This document shows, piece after piece, positions 8,692-17,218 of a stretch of DNA of 64,000 nucleotides. Made by a program: the position numbers and the translations under genes. Source of the stretch: an uncultured Oscillospiraceae bacterium (GTDB lineage Bacteria; Bacillota; Clostridia; Oscillospirales; Acutalibacteraceae); contig USGT01000002.1 in assembly GCA_900554335.1 (NCBI GenBank), positions 95,738 to 159,737 of the forward strand, read 5' to 3'. Under the pieces are notes generated by a model. It was not told the origin of the DNA. It searched no databases and saw nothing but the letters and a program-made list of their open reading frames with translations. The stretch's first letter is position 1. Every line of letters begins with the position of its first letter.

Positions 8692-9894
8692 ATGGCAAAA
8701 GCTAAATTTGAAAGAAGCAAGCCACACGTAAACATTGGTACTATCGGTCACGTTGACCATGGTAAAACTACTCTTACAGCAGCAATAACTAAAGTTCTCA
8801 ACCTCAAAGGTGACTCTGATTTTGTTGATTACTCAAACATCGACAAAGCTCCTGAAGAAAGAGAACGCGGAATTACAATCAACACCGCACACGTTGAATA
8901 TCAAACAGCTAACCGTCACTATGCACACGTTGACTGCCCAGGCCATGCTGACTATGTTAAAAACATGATCACCGGTGCAGCTCAAATGGACGGCGCTATC
9001 CTCGTTGTTTCAGCAGCAGACGGCCCAATGCCACAAACTCGTGAACACATCTTACTTGCACGTCAGGTTGGCGTTCCAAGCATCGTTGTTTTCATGAACA
9101 AAGTTGACCAAGTAGACGACGAAGAATTACTCGACCTCGTTGAAATGGAAATTCGTGAACTTCTTAACGAATACGAATTCCCAGGCGACGACACCCCAAT
9201 CATCAGAGGTTCAGCTCTTAAAGTTCTTGAATCTACTTCAAAAGATCCTTCAGCTCCAGAATACAAATGCATTCTCGACTTGATGGAAGCTGTTGACACC
9301 TTCATTCCTACACCTGAAAGAAAAGCAGACCAACCATTCCTTATGCCTGTTGAAGACGTTTTCACAATCACAGGTCGTGGAACAGTTGCTACAGGTAGAG
9401 TAGAACGTGGACAACTCAAAATGGGTGAAGAAGTTGAACTCGTTGGTCTTACCGAAGAACGCAAGAAAGTTGTTGTTACCGGTATTGAAATGTTCAGAAA
9501 AATTCTTGATTACGCTGAAGCAGGAGACAACATCGGTGCTCTCTTACGTGGTGTTCAAAGAGAAGACATTCAACGCGGTCAAGTTCTTGCTAAACCTGGC
9601 ACAATCAACCCACACACTAAATTCAAAGGCCAAGTTTACGTATTAACTAAAGACGAAGGTGGACGTCATACTCCATTCTTCAACAACTATCGTCCTCAGT
9701 TCTATTTCAGAACAACTGACGTTACAGGCGTAATTAAGCTCCCAGAAGGAACTGAAATGTGCATGCCTGGCGACAACGTTGTAATGGAAGTTGAACTCAT
9801 TACTCCTATCGCTATTGAAGAAGGACTTCGCTTCGCTATCCGTGAAGGCGGAAGAACAGTTGGTTCGGGCGTTGTAACCGAAATCCTCGGCTAA
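8692..9894 (+). CDS. tuf: Elongation factor Tu
   Basis: EF-Tu brings aminoacyl-tRNA to the ribosome. The G motifs GHVDHGKTTLT, RGITINTAHVEY, DCPGHADYVKNM and NKVD are intact and the three-domain length of 400 residues is normal. A GGGAGG ribosome binding site precedes the ATG. It closes the str operon and is followed by a terminator at 9910-9941. Confidence 0.98.
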   Translation: MAKAKFERSKPHVNIGTIGHVDHGKTTLTAAITKVLNLKGDSDFVDYSNIDKAPEERERGITINTAHVEYQTANRHYAHVDCPGHADYVKNMITGAAQMDGAILVVSAADGPMPQTREHILLARQVGVPSIVVFMNKVDQVDDEELLDLVEMEIRELLNEYEFPGDDTPIIRGSALKVLESTSKDPSAPEYKCILDLMEAVDTFIPTPERKADQPFLMPVEDVFTITGRGTVATGRVERGQLKMGEEVELVGLTEERKKVVVTGIEMFRKILDYAEAGDNIGALLRGVQREDIQRGQVLAKPGTINPHTKFKGQVYVLTKDEGGRHTPFFNNYRPQFYFRTTDVTGVIKLPEGTEMCMPGDNVVMEVELITPIAIEEGLRFAIREGGRTVGSGVVTEILG

Positions 9895-9909
9895 TATATT
9901 TAGTCTTTA

Positions 9910-9941
9910 AAGGCTGCTCCTTTTTAGGGGCGGCTTTTTTG
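9910..9941 (+). terminator. Terminator of the str operon
   Basis: A GC-rich hairpin (GCTGCTCC at 9913-9920 against GGGGCGGC at 9927-9934, extended by outer A-T pairs) is followed by a run of six T. Confidence 0.88.
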
Positions 9942-9963
9942 TGCTATTTAAAAGCCATGTTTA

Positions 9964-9992
9964 TTGACATTAAGCTATTATTTAATTAAAAT
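9964..9992 (+). promoter_or_regulatory. Promoter of metK-pheST
   Basis: TTGACA at 9964-9969 is 17 bases from TAAAAT at 9987-9992. The leader to the metK start is only about 40 bases, which leaves no room for a SAM riboswitch. Confidence 0.75.
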
Positions 9993-10036
9993 TAGTATGT
10001 GAGATAATAAATTTAAATAGAAACGAGGTAATAAAA

Positions 10037-11224
10037 TTGATAGAAGGTTTGTTTACATCCGAATCGGTAACGTCGGGCCACCCTGACAAATTATGCGATT
10101 TGATTTCAGATACTATTCTTGATGCGATATTAAAAAAAGACCCAAATGCGCACGTAGCCTGCGAAGTTACAGCTACGATGGGTTTAATTCACGTTATGGG
10201 AGAAATAACCACTTCTTGCTACGTTGACATTGAAAAAGAAGTTAGAAATGCTATAAAAAATGTTGGATATGTTGATTCTTCTTGCGGCCTTGACGGAAAC
10301 ACTTGCGGGGTTATAGTTTCGATTAATTCTCAGTCGCCGGACATTGCAATGGGCGTTGATGCTTCGCTTGAAAATAAACACGGAGACAAAAGCGCTGAGA
10401 GCCAAGTTGGAGCAGGGGACCAAGGAATGATGTTTGGTTTTGCTTGCGACGAAACTAAGGAGCTCATGCCGCTTCCGATATCTCTTGCGCATTTGCTTGC
10501 TAAAAAGCTTGAAGAAGTTAGAAAAAACGGAACTCTTAGCTATCTTAGGCCTGACGGAAAAACTCAGGTTACAGTTGAATATAAAAACGGCGCTCCTTTA
10601 AGGGTTGACACTGTTGTTGTTTCAACTCAGCATTCTGAAGATGCCACGCTTCAAACCATAAAAAACGACGTTATTGAAAAAGTGATTTTGCCGGTTCTTC
10701 CGCGCGAGCTAATTGACGAGAAAACCAGAGTTTTCGTTAACCCTACGGGAAGATTCGTGATTGGTGGCCCTGCAGGAGACACTGGCCTTACCGGAAGAAA
10801 AATAATCGTTGATACATACGGCGGGTTTGCTCGCCATGGCGGCGGAGCTTTTTCGGGCAAGGACCCAACCAAAGTTGACAGATCAGGCGCTTACGCTGCA
10901 AGATACATTGCGAAAAACATAGTTGCAGCAAAAATTGCAAAAAAATGCGAAGTTCAAATTGCTTATGCAATCGGAGTTTCGAAGCCTGTTTCGGTTATGG
11001 TTGACACCTTTGGAACATCCGAAATTTCAAACGAAAAACTTTCTGAAATAGTAAGCAAAGTTTTTGATTTAAGGCCTTCTTCGATAATTGAAAAATTTGG
11101 TCTTAAAGCCCCGATTTATGCTCAGCTTTCGTCTTATGGCCACATGGGAAGAGAAAATCTTGGCGTAGCTTGGGAAAAAACCGACAAAGCAGAAGAAATC
11201 AAAAAGCTTGCTTTTGAAAAATAA
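10037..11224 (+). CDS. metK: S-adenosylmethionine synthetase
   Basis: MetK makes S-adenosylmethionine from methionine and ATP. The protein opens with LFTSESVTSGHPDK, has the GAGDQGMMFGFA ATP-binding hexapeptide region and GGAFSGKDPTKVDRS near the C-terminal half. At 395 residues it is full length. The start is TTG at 10037, eight bases downstream of CGAGG; no ATG fits the conserved N-terminus. The next gene, pheS, starts 36 bases after the stop with no terminator between, so they are probably cotranscribed. Confidence 0.97.
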   Translation: MIEGLFTSESVTSGHPDKLCDLISDTILDAILKKDPNAHVACEVTATMGLIHVMGEITTSCYVDIEKEVRNAIKNVGYVDSSCGLDGNTCGVIVSINSQSPDIAMGVDASLENKHGDKSAESQVGAGDQGMMFGFACDETKELMPLPISLAHLLAKKLEEVRKNGTLSYLRPDGKTQVTVEYKNGAPLRVDTVVVSTQHSEDATLQTIKNDVIEKVILPVLPRELIDEKTRVFVNPTGRFVIGGPAGDTGLTGRKIIVDTYGGFARHGGGAFSGKDPTKVDRSGAYAARYIAKNIVAAKIAKKCEVQIAYAIGVSKPVSVMVDTFGTSEISNEKLSEIVSKVFDLRPSSIIEKFGLKAPIYAQLSSYGHMGRENLGVAWEKTDKAEEIKKLAFEK

Positions 11225-11260
11225 TTTGCAAGAAAAATTTTAACCGGGAGGGTTTAAATC

Positions 11261-12250
11261 ATGGATTTAAGTCGTGAAACGTTTTTAGAAGAAATTAAAA
11301 ATGTGAAAAATCTGAAAGATTTAAGTCTTTTGAAAGATAAATATTTAAAAAAGCACGTCAAATCTTTGTATGCCGGGCTTAAACAGCTTGGCAGCGAAGA
11401 AAAGAAAACCGCAGGTAAAGAGATAAATGAGTTTAAAAAATTAATGGAAACGAAAATTTCGGAGCTTGAAGAAAGCTTTGCTCTTAGCGATGATTGCCCT
11501 GCGTATGATGTTACAATTAGAAAAAACACAATAAATTTGGCTCCTGAGCACCCGCTCATGAAGCTTTACAAGAAAATTGAAGAAGTAATGACTAAAATGG
11601 GTTTTTCGAACGTTGAAGGCCCTGAAATAGAGCTTGACAAATACAATTTCGAAATGCTGAATTTGCCTTCGCACCATCCTGCGAGAGATATGCAAGACAC
11701 ATTTTATGTTACTGCGCCGAATGTTCTTCTTCGTTCGCATACTTCCAGTGTGCAAATTCGCACGATGCTTCAAAACAAGCCCCCTATCCAAATTATGTCT
11801 CAGGGAACTGTTTACAGAGTTGACGACATTGACCCTCAGCACACGCCGATGTTTTATCAAATTGAAGGCTTGATGGTTGCTGAGAATATATCTTTTGCGA
11901 ATTTAAAGGCTGTTTTAACCAAGCTCATAAAAGAAGTTTTCGGCGAAAGCGTTAAGGTTCGTTTCAGGCCGACTTATTACCCTTACACCGAGCCGAGTGC
12001 TGCGATGGATATGTCTTGCACGGCATGCGGCGGAAAAGGCTGCAGAACTTGCGGAGGTTCCGGCTGGATAACAGTTCTTGGCTCTGGAATGGTTCACCCG
12101 AATGTTCTAAAGGGCGTTGGATACGACACTTCAAAATACACTGGTTTTGCTTTCGGCCTCGGGCTTAACAGGCTCACGCTGATATATTACGGGCTTTCAG
12201 AGATGCGCAAATTCTATGAAAACGACATCAGCCTTTGGAAGCAGCTTTAA
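11261..12250 (+). CDS. pheS: Phenylalanyl-tRNA synthetase alpha subunit
   Basis: PheS is the catalytic subunit of the (alpha-beta)2 enzyme that charges tRNA-Phe. Residues 1-90 form the N-terminal helical arm. The class II core shows LPSHHPARDMQDTFY, LLRSHTSSVQIR, FYQIEGLMV (motif 2) and GFAFGLGLNRLT (motif 3). A CTACGGKGCRTCGGSGW segment before motif 3 is cysteine-rich, as in many bacterial PheS. The length of 329 residues is usual. A GGGAGGG site precedes the ATG, and pheT starts 17 bases after the stop. Confidence 0.97.
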   Translation: MDLSRETFLEEIKNVKNLKDLSLLKDKYLKKHVKSLYAGLKQLGSEEKKTAGKEINEFKKLMETKISELEESFALSDDCPAYDVTIRKNTINLAPEHPLMKLYKKIEEVMTKMGFSNVEGPEIELDKYNFEMLNLPSHHPARDMQDTFYVTAPNVLLRSHTSSVQIRTMLQNKPPIQIMSQGTVYRVDDIDPQHTPMFYQIEGLMVAENISFANLKAVLTKLIKEVFGESVKVRFRPTYYPYTEPSAAMDMSCTACGGKGCRTCGGSGWITVLGSGMVHPNVLKGVGYDTSKYTGFAFGLGLNRLTLIYYGLSEMRKFYENDISLWKQL

Positions 12251-12266
12251 GAGAGGGGGAGTACAA

Positions 12267-14330
12267 ATGTTTAAATTTTCAATGAACTGGCTTAAAGATT
12301 ACTGCGGAAAAAGCATGACTGCAGAAGAAATTTTCAGCATACTTAACTTGCAAGGTTTTGAATTTCAAGGAAGCGAGAATGTTTGCGGCGATTTGGTTAC
12401 TGCAATTGAAGTTAAAGCTAACCGCCCCGACATGCTTTGCCACAGCGGCATTGCAAGAGAAATAAAGGCGTTTAAAAACGAGCCGCTGCCTTTGATTCCT
12501 AAGTTTGCTTCTAAAATAAACAACGAAAAATTTAGAATTGAAATAAAAGACGAAACCGCTTGCAAAAGATTTTCGATTTTGAAGCTTAAAAATATTAACA
12601 ATAAAGGCGAAACCCCTGAGCACATTAGGCTGCGCCTTGAAGCTTTGGGCATTAATTTGGTTAACCCGGTTGTTGACATAATAAACTACGTTATGTTTGA
12701 TTTAGGCCAGCCGATGCACTGCTATGACGCCAAGAAATTAAACGGCGAGCAGCTCGAAATTAAAAGAGCGGAAAATGATTTTAAACTCGAAACTTTAAAC
12801 GGCGAAGCCGAAGTTAAAAAAGGCGACATTTTGATTTCAAGCGGCGAAGAAACCGTTTGCGTTGCGGGAATAATCGGCGCGGATATTGCTTCCGTTTCGC
12901 ATGAAAGCACTGAAATTTTGCTCGAAGCTGCAGTTTTTGACGAAGTTAGCGTGCGCCTTACTTCAAGAAGACTTAAAATTTCAACGCCTTCATCTTTTAG
13001 GTTCGAAAGAGGCGTTAACATTCAAAATTCTTTTGATATCCTTGGAATTTGCGCAAAGATGATAACCGAAGTTTGCGGCGGCGAAATTTGCGAAGAGGGC
13101 TTTGATTATTACCCTGAAGTTAAAGAGCCTACCATTGTGAAACTCAGCCTTAAAGACACAAATTTGCTCTTAGGAACAAGCCTTGAAGCTGGGCAAGTTA
13201 CGGAATATCTTGAAAGATACGGCTTTGCTTGCAAAAGCTTAAATGAAAATGAAATTTCTGTAACTGTTCCTGCTTACAGAATAACGGTTAACCGCGAAGT
13301 TGAATTAATAGGCGAAATTGCGCGAATTCACGGCTATGATAACATCCCTGAAATAATGCCTAAGATTCAAATAAGCTACCAAAAAAACCAAATTTGGGCT
13401 AACAGAGATAAACTAAGAAGCCTTCTTTTGAAATTAGGTTTCGCGGAAACAATAAATTATTCGTTTATTCCAGGAAACACCATGGAAGCTTTGGAAATAA
13501 AAGAAAGCGATATTATCTATTCGGATGTTACTCTTCAAAACCCGATTTCTCAGGCTTACAGCCTCATGAGACCTACGATGGTTTATTCGCTTTTAAACTG
13601 CCTTGCTTACAATTATTCGGTTAAAAATTCCGATATTGCTCTTTTCGAGCTCGGCCGCACTTATTTCAAAGATAAATCTCTCGACACCGGCTGCAAAGAG
13701 CTCGGCACTTGCGGATTTATGATGACAGGGGTTAAGTCTCCGAAAGGCTGGGGCCAGGCAAAAGATATTAAATATGATTTTTATGATCTTCTTTCGTATC
13801 TTGACGTTATAATGGATAACTTCGGCCAGAAATTCACTCTTGAAAAAGCAGATTATAAATTTTGCAAAGAAAAAGCAGCTTATGAAATAGTTGTAAACGG
13901 CGAAAAAATTGGATTCATAGGCCAAGTTAACAAGCAAAAATTCGAGCCGCTAGTTAAAAATGTTAAACTCATAAGAGATGAAATTTTCTATTGCGAGATT
14001 CGTTTTGACAGCTTAATTTCTGCTGATAAAAAACTCAAATTTGAGTCAAAATACCCGCCTGTTAAAAGACTTTATAACCTACTTCATTCAAAAGACGTTT
14101 CTTCGAAAGAAATTTCGGATGCAATCATGGCAAGTTCAGAGGTCGTTAGAAGCGCTGAAGTGAAAGACGTTTACATCGATAAAAACATGCCGGAAGACAC
14201 CCACGCGGTTCTTTATGAAGTGACTTACTGTAGCCAAACTGCAACCCTCACCACTGAAGAAATTGAAAAAATTGAAGCTTCTTTTATAAATCTTGTGAAA
14301 GAAAAATATAACGCCGTTTTAAAAGGCTAA
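12267..14330 (+). CDS. pheT: Phenylalanyl-tRNA synthetase beta subunit, short form lacking the EMAPII/OB domain
   Basis: PheT carries the editing site and anticodon-binding parts of the Phe enzyme. The frame is open from 12216, but the ATG at 12267, after GAGAGGGGG, begins the conserved MFKFSMNWLKDY. The protein is 687 residues against about 790 for usual bacterial PheT. The missing piece is clear: the N-terminal segment (1-40) runs straight into AIEVKANRPDML at about 47-58, a motif that normally follows a roughly 105-residue tRNA-binding OB fold. The B3/B4 editing domain (about 75-250), the B5 domain, the inactive class II core and a C-terminal FDX-ACB domain (about 595-687, somewhat divergent) are present. 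It is the last gene of the metK-pheS-pheT unit. Confidence 0.95.
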   Translation: MFKFSMNWLKDYCGKSMTAEEIFSILNLQGFEFQGSENVCGDLVTAIEVKANRPDMLCHSGIAREIKAFKNEPLPLIPKFASKINNEKFRIEIKDETACKRFSILKLKNINNKGETPEHIRLRLEALGINLVNPVVDIINYVMFDLGQPMHCYDAKKLNGEQLEIKRAENDFKLETLNGEAEVKKGDILISSGEETVCVAGIIGADIASVSHESTEILLEAAVFDEVSVRLTSRRLKISTPSSFRFERGVNIQNSFDILGICAKMITEVCGGEICEEGFDYYPEVKEPTIVKLSLKDTNLLLGTSLEAGQVTEYLERYGFACKSLNENEISVTVPAYRITVNREVELIGEIARIHGYDNIPEIMPKIQISYQKNQIWANRDKLRSLLLKLGFAETINYSFIPGNTMEALEIKESDIIYSDVTLQNPISQAYSLMRPTMVYSLLNCLAYNYSVKNSDIALFELGRTYFKDKSLDTGCKELGTCGFMMTGVKSPKGWGQAKDIKYDFYDLLSYLDVIMDNFGQKFTLEKADYKFCKEKAAYEIVVNGEKIGFIGQVNKQKFEPLVKNVKLIRDEIFYCEIRFDSLISADKKLKFESKYPPVKRLYNLLHSKDVSSKEISDAIMASSEVVRSAEVKDVYIDKNMPEDTHAVLYEVTYCSQTATLTTEEIEKIEASFINLVKEKYNAVLKG

Positions 14331-14342
14331 ATTCAAACGAAA

Positions 14343-14372
14343 AAAGCACCGATTTAATTCGGTGCTTTAATT
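14343..14372. terminator. Bidirectional terminator between pheT and rluB
   Basis: A perfect ten-pair stem (AAAGCACCGA at 14343-14352 against TCGGTGCTTT at 14359-14368) with a six-base loop has T-rich sequence on the plus side and A-rich sequence on the other, so it can stop both convergent transcripts. It overlaps the 3' end of the rluB-type gene. Confidence 0.88.
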
Positions 14373-15082
14373 TTTTTAAAGTGTTTTAATTCTTCGGCTG
14401 TGAGTTCGCGCCATTTTCCTGGGGGAAGCATGCCGAGCTTTAACTGCCCGATGGAAATTCTTTTGAGCCTTGCGACTTCCAGCCCAACTGACTCGCACAT
14501 TTTTCTGATTTGCCTGTTTTTGCCTTCTTTTATTGAAATTTTCAAGACTGACCTGCCTTTTTCGTTGCTTAGAACTTCAACTTGAGCAGGCTCGATTTCT
14601 TCGCCGTCAATTTCGGTTTTGCAGGCAAGTTTCACGAGGGTTTCTTCTTTAACGCCTGATCTTACGGTTACTCTGTAAGTTTTGAAAATATTTTTCGAAG
14701 GGTGAATCAAATTGTTTGCAAAGTCCCCGTCGTTTGTCATTATTAGCAGGCCTTCGGAGTCTTTGTCGAGCCTTCCAACGGGGTAGATCCTTGATTTTAT
14801 TTCTTTAACAAGGTCAGTCACGCACTTTCTGCCTCTTTCGTCGTGCATAGTGGTAACGTAGCCGCGCGGTTTGTGAAGCATAATGTAAATTTTCTTTGAG
14901 CTTGCAGGCTCCACTCTTTTGCCGCCAACGGTAACGAGGTCTTTCCCGGGGGTTACCCTTGCGCCGAGAGTTGCAACTCTGCCGTTTACTCTAACTTTAC
15001 CCTGCGAGATTAAATCCGCGCATTTTCTCCTGGAATCTATTCCGGCATCGGCCAAGTATTTTTGAAGAACTGTTTTTTCCAT
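14354..15082 (-). CDS. rluB: RluB/RsuA-family rRNA pseudouridine synthase
   Basis: This family isomerises specific uridines in rRNA; RluB acts near position 2605 of 23S rRNA. The N-terminal S4 RNA-binding domain spans about residues 2-60 (KYLADAGIDSRRK...). The catalytic domain carries the GRLDKDSEGLL motif with Asp106, then NLIHPS and KTYRV. The length of 242 residues fits RluB/RsuA rather than the larger RluA/RluD type. It starts 13 bases after the D-alanyl-D-alanine carboxypeptidase gene on the same strand, so the two are likely an operon. Confidence 0.92.
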   Translation of the reverse strand: MEKTVLQKYLADAGIDSRRKCADLISQGKVRVNGRVATLGARVTPGKDLVTVGGKRVEPASSKKIYIMLHKPRGYVTTMHDERGRKCVTDLVKEIKSRIYPVGRLDKDSEGLLIMTNDGDFANNLIHPSKNIFKTYRVTVRSGVKEETLVKLACKTEIDGEEIEPAQVEVLSNEKGRSVLKISIKEGKNRQIRKMCESVGLEVARLKRISIGQLKLGMLPPGKWRELTAEELKHFKKIKAPN

Positions 15083-15095
15083 TTTTTATTTTCCT

Positions 15096-16262
15096 TTATT
15101 TTTTAAAAATTTTTGCGAAAAAGCTTGAAATGCCGCTCCAAAAGCTTTTTTTAACGGGTTTTGAGCTCTTTGCTTCTTCGAGCGAAACAATGCTGCTTTC
15201 GCCGATTTGTTTACCTTCTAAAGAGTATATCACTTTTCCTAAAATTTGTCCTTTTTCTATTGGTGCTTTATGAGTCTTTTCGAGTTTAACTTCTCTTTTA
15301 ACCGCATCTTCTTGCCCTTTTTTGAGGCTTACCGAAAAATCTTCCAAGATTCCTGCGGTTATTTCGGTTTTTTCGCAGCCGGTTACTTCAATTTTAGCTG
15401 TGAAATTTTTTTCTTCGAAAGTTTTTGTCAAAGTATTTTCAAAGCCGTAATTATAAAGGCTTATGTGGTCATCCCAGTCGTTTGGCGCATTAAGTGTGAC
15501 GCAAACAAGCTTCACGCCGTTTTTATTCGCGCAAGAAACCAGGCACCTGCCTGCCAGTTTCGTGAAACCCGTTTTAATTCCAATGCAGTAGGGGTAAAGC
15601 CTTAAAAGTTTATTGTGGTTTTTGTAGTTAACGGTTTTCGAAGGGTTTATGAATTTAACGAGCATGCTTTTTTGAGAAACTATTTTTGCGAAGGCTTCGT
15701 TTTCCATTGCATATGCTCCCAAAAGCGCCATGTCATGAGCTGTTGAGTGGTGGTTGTCTTTGTCAAGGCCGGAAGGAGTTGAAAACTTCGTGTCTTTCAT
15801 TCCTAGGAGTTTTGTCTTTTCGTTCATCAGGTTTATGAACTTCTCGGTTTCGCCTGAAACTGCGATTGCAGCTGCATTTGCGGCATCGTTGCCCGAGCAA
15901 AGAAGCATGCCTTTTGCTAAAGAATCCAGCGTTACGATGTCGCCTTGCATTAACCCCATCGAAGTGCCTTCAACTCTGATCATTTCGGGGGTTATTTCTA
16001 TTTCTTTGTTGCCGTGCGCTGCTGCGTGCTCAAGCGTTAAAAGCGAAGTCATTATTTTGGTTGTGCTTGCCATTGGCATTGGCTCAGTTTCGTTTTTGCT
16101 CCAAATTACTGCTCCAGAATCCGCGCAGATTAAAATTGCCGATTTAGCCGAAACATCAAGCGCGCAAACGCTGCCGGAAAAAATTGTGAAGAGCATTATT
16201 AAGAAAAATGCCATTAAAATATTTTTGCGTTTGGAATTCAAAATGAGTTTTAAATCTTTCAT
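15096..16262 (-). CDS. D-alanyl-D-alanine carboxypeptidase (DacA/DacF, PBP5 type)
   Basis: This exported class C low-molecular-weight PBP trims the terminal D-alanine from peptidoglycan stem peptides. The N-terminus has a basic start and a hydrophobic segment (about 14-31) ending in VCALD, a likely signal peptide. The active-site triad motifs are SxxK at 66-69 (STTK), SGN at 123-125 and KTG at 229-231. A C-terminal beta domain (about 280-365) ends in a basic amphipathic stretch (about 370-388) typical of the membrane-binding tail. Next to sigG and rluB it resembles the sporulation-linked DacF/DacB class, but the exact paralogue cannot be fixed from sequence alone. Confidence 0.92.
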   Translation of the reverse strand: MKDLKLILNSKRKNILMAFFLIMLFTIFSGSVCALDVSAKSAILICADSGAVIWSKNETEPMPMASTTKIMTSLLTLEHAAAHGNKEIEITPEMIRVEGTSMGLMQGDIVTLDSLAKGMLLCSGNDAANAAAIAVSGETEKFINLMNEKTKLLGMKDTKFSTPSGLDKDNHHSTAHDMALLGAYAMENEAFAKIVSQKSMLVKFINPSKTVNYKNHNKLLRLYPYCIGIKTGFTKLAGRCLVSCANKNGVKLVCVTLNAPNDWDDHISLYNYGFENTLTKTFEEKNFTAKIEVTGCEKTEITAGILEDFSVSLKKGQEDAVKREVKLEKTHKAPIEKGQILGKVIYSLEGKQIGESSIVSLEEAKSSKPVKKSFWSGISSFFAKIFKK

Positions 16263-16449
16263 AAGCTTTACTCTTGCGGCTTTTGGTAGCCGATTTCTCC
16301 TTTTTTAAAATATTTTTTTATAATTCTATGCAAGATTTTTTCAAAAAAGGATAAAACATTACGATTAATTTTTGCTCATTGAATGAAGTTTTGTTTTTTT
16401 GCCAATACTGATTACATGGTAAACTTTGGAAAGAAAGGAAAGAAAAGCC

Positions 16450-17217
16450 ATGCAATACAGTAAAGTCAAAATTTGCGGGGTAAGCACTTCTGATTTAAAA
16501 CTTCTTAGCGAAAAAGAAAAGACAGAGCTCCTTAAAAAGGTTAAAGCCGGCGATAAACCAGCCCGCGAGAAACTCATAAGCGGCAATTTGCGCCTTGTTC
16601 TTAGCATTGTTCACCGTTTTGCGGGCAGGGGCGAAACTCTGGAAGATCTTTTTCAAGTGGGGTGCATTGGGCTTATTAAATCCATTGATAATTTTGATAT
16701 TTCGCAAAATGTGAGGTTTTCGACTTATGCCGTACCGATGATTATAGGCGAGATAAGAAGGCATCTGAGAGATAACAACTCTGTTAGGGTCAGCCGCTCG
16801 ATGCGTGATTTGGCTTACCGCGCAATGCAGGTTAAAGAAAGGCTAACGAGCATAAAAAACAAAGAACCCACCATTGAAGAAATCGCTTCGGAGCTTGATG
16901 TTCCAAAAGAAAGTGTTGTGCTTTCGCTTGAATCAATAGTTGAACCGATTTCTCTTGATGAGCCTCTTTTTTCAGATAATAACGGCGACACAGTTTATGT
17001 AATGGATCAAATTGGAGATAAAAACGACGATATTAACTGGCTTGAAGAAATTTGCATCAAGCAGGCGCTTTACTGCCTGAGCGACAGAGAGAAAAATATT
17101 CTTAATTTAAGATTTTTGCAAGGCAAAACCCAAATTGAAGTTGCAAACAAAATTGGAATAAGCCAGGCGCAGGTTTCAAGGCTTGAAAAGAGCGCTATAG
17201 CTAAAATTAAAAAGTAG
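16450..17217 (+). CDS. sigG: RNA polymerase sporulation sigma factor SigG
   Basis: SigG directs late forespore transcription during endospore formation. The N-terminus KVKICGVSTSDL corresponds to the SigG-specific KVEICGVDTS region. Region 2 (NLRLVLSIVHRF, DLFQVGCIGLIKSIDNFD, RFSTYAVPMIIGEIRR), region 3 (VSRSMRDLAYRA) and region 4 with its helix-turn-helix (GKTQIEVANKIGISQAQVSRLEK) are all close to B. subtilis SigG. I use the ATG at 16450, downstream of AAAGGAAAG, rather than a TTG at 16426, giving 255 residues. It converges on the SCIFF maturase gene with a single base between the stop codons. Confidence 0.93.
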   Translation: MQYSKVKICGVSTSDLKLLSEKEKTELLKKVKAGDKPAREKLISGNLRLVLSIVHRFAGRGETLEDLFQVGCIGLIKSIDNFDISQNVRFSTYAVPMIIGEIRRHLRDNNSVRVSRSMRDLAYRAMQVKERLTSIKNKEPTIEEIASELDVPKESVVLSLESIVEPISLDEPLFSDNNGDTVYVMDQIGDKNDDINWLEEICIKQALYCLSDREKNILNLRFLQGKTQIEVANKIGISQAQVSRLEKSAIAKIKK

Positions 17218-17218
17218 T

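Noticed and set aside
9993..10036. SAM riboswitch upstream of metK
   Set aside because: The distance from the predicted start site to metK is only about 40 bases and no riboswitch core is seen.
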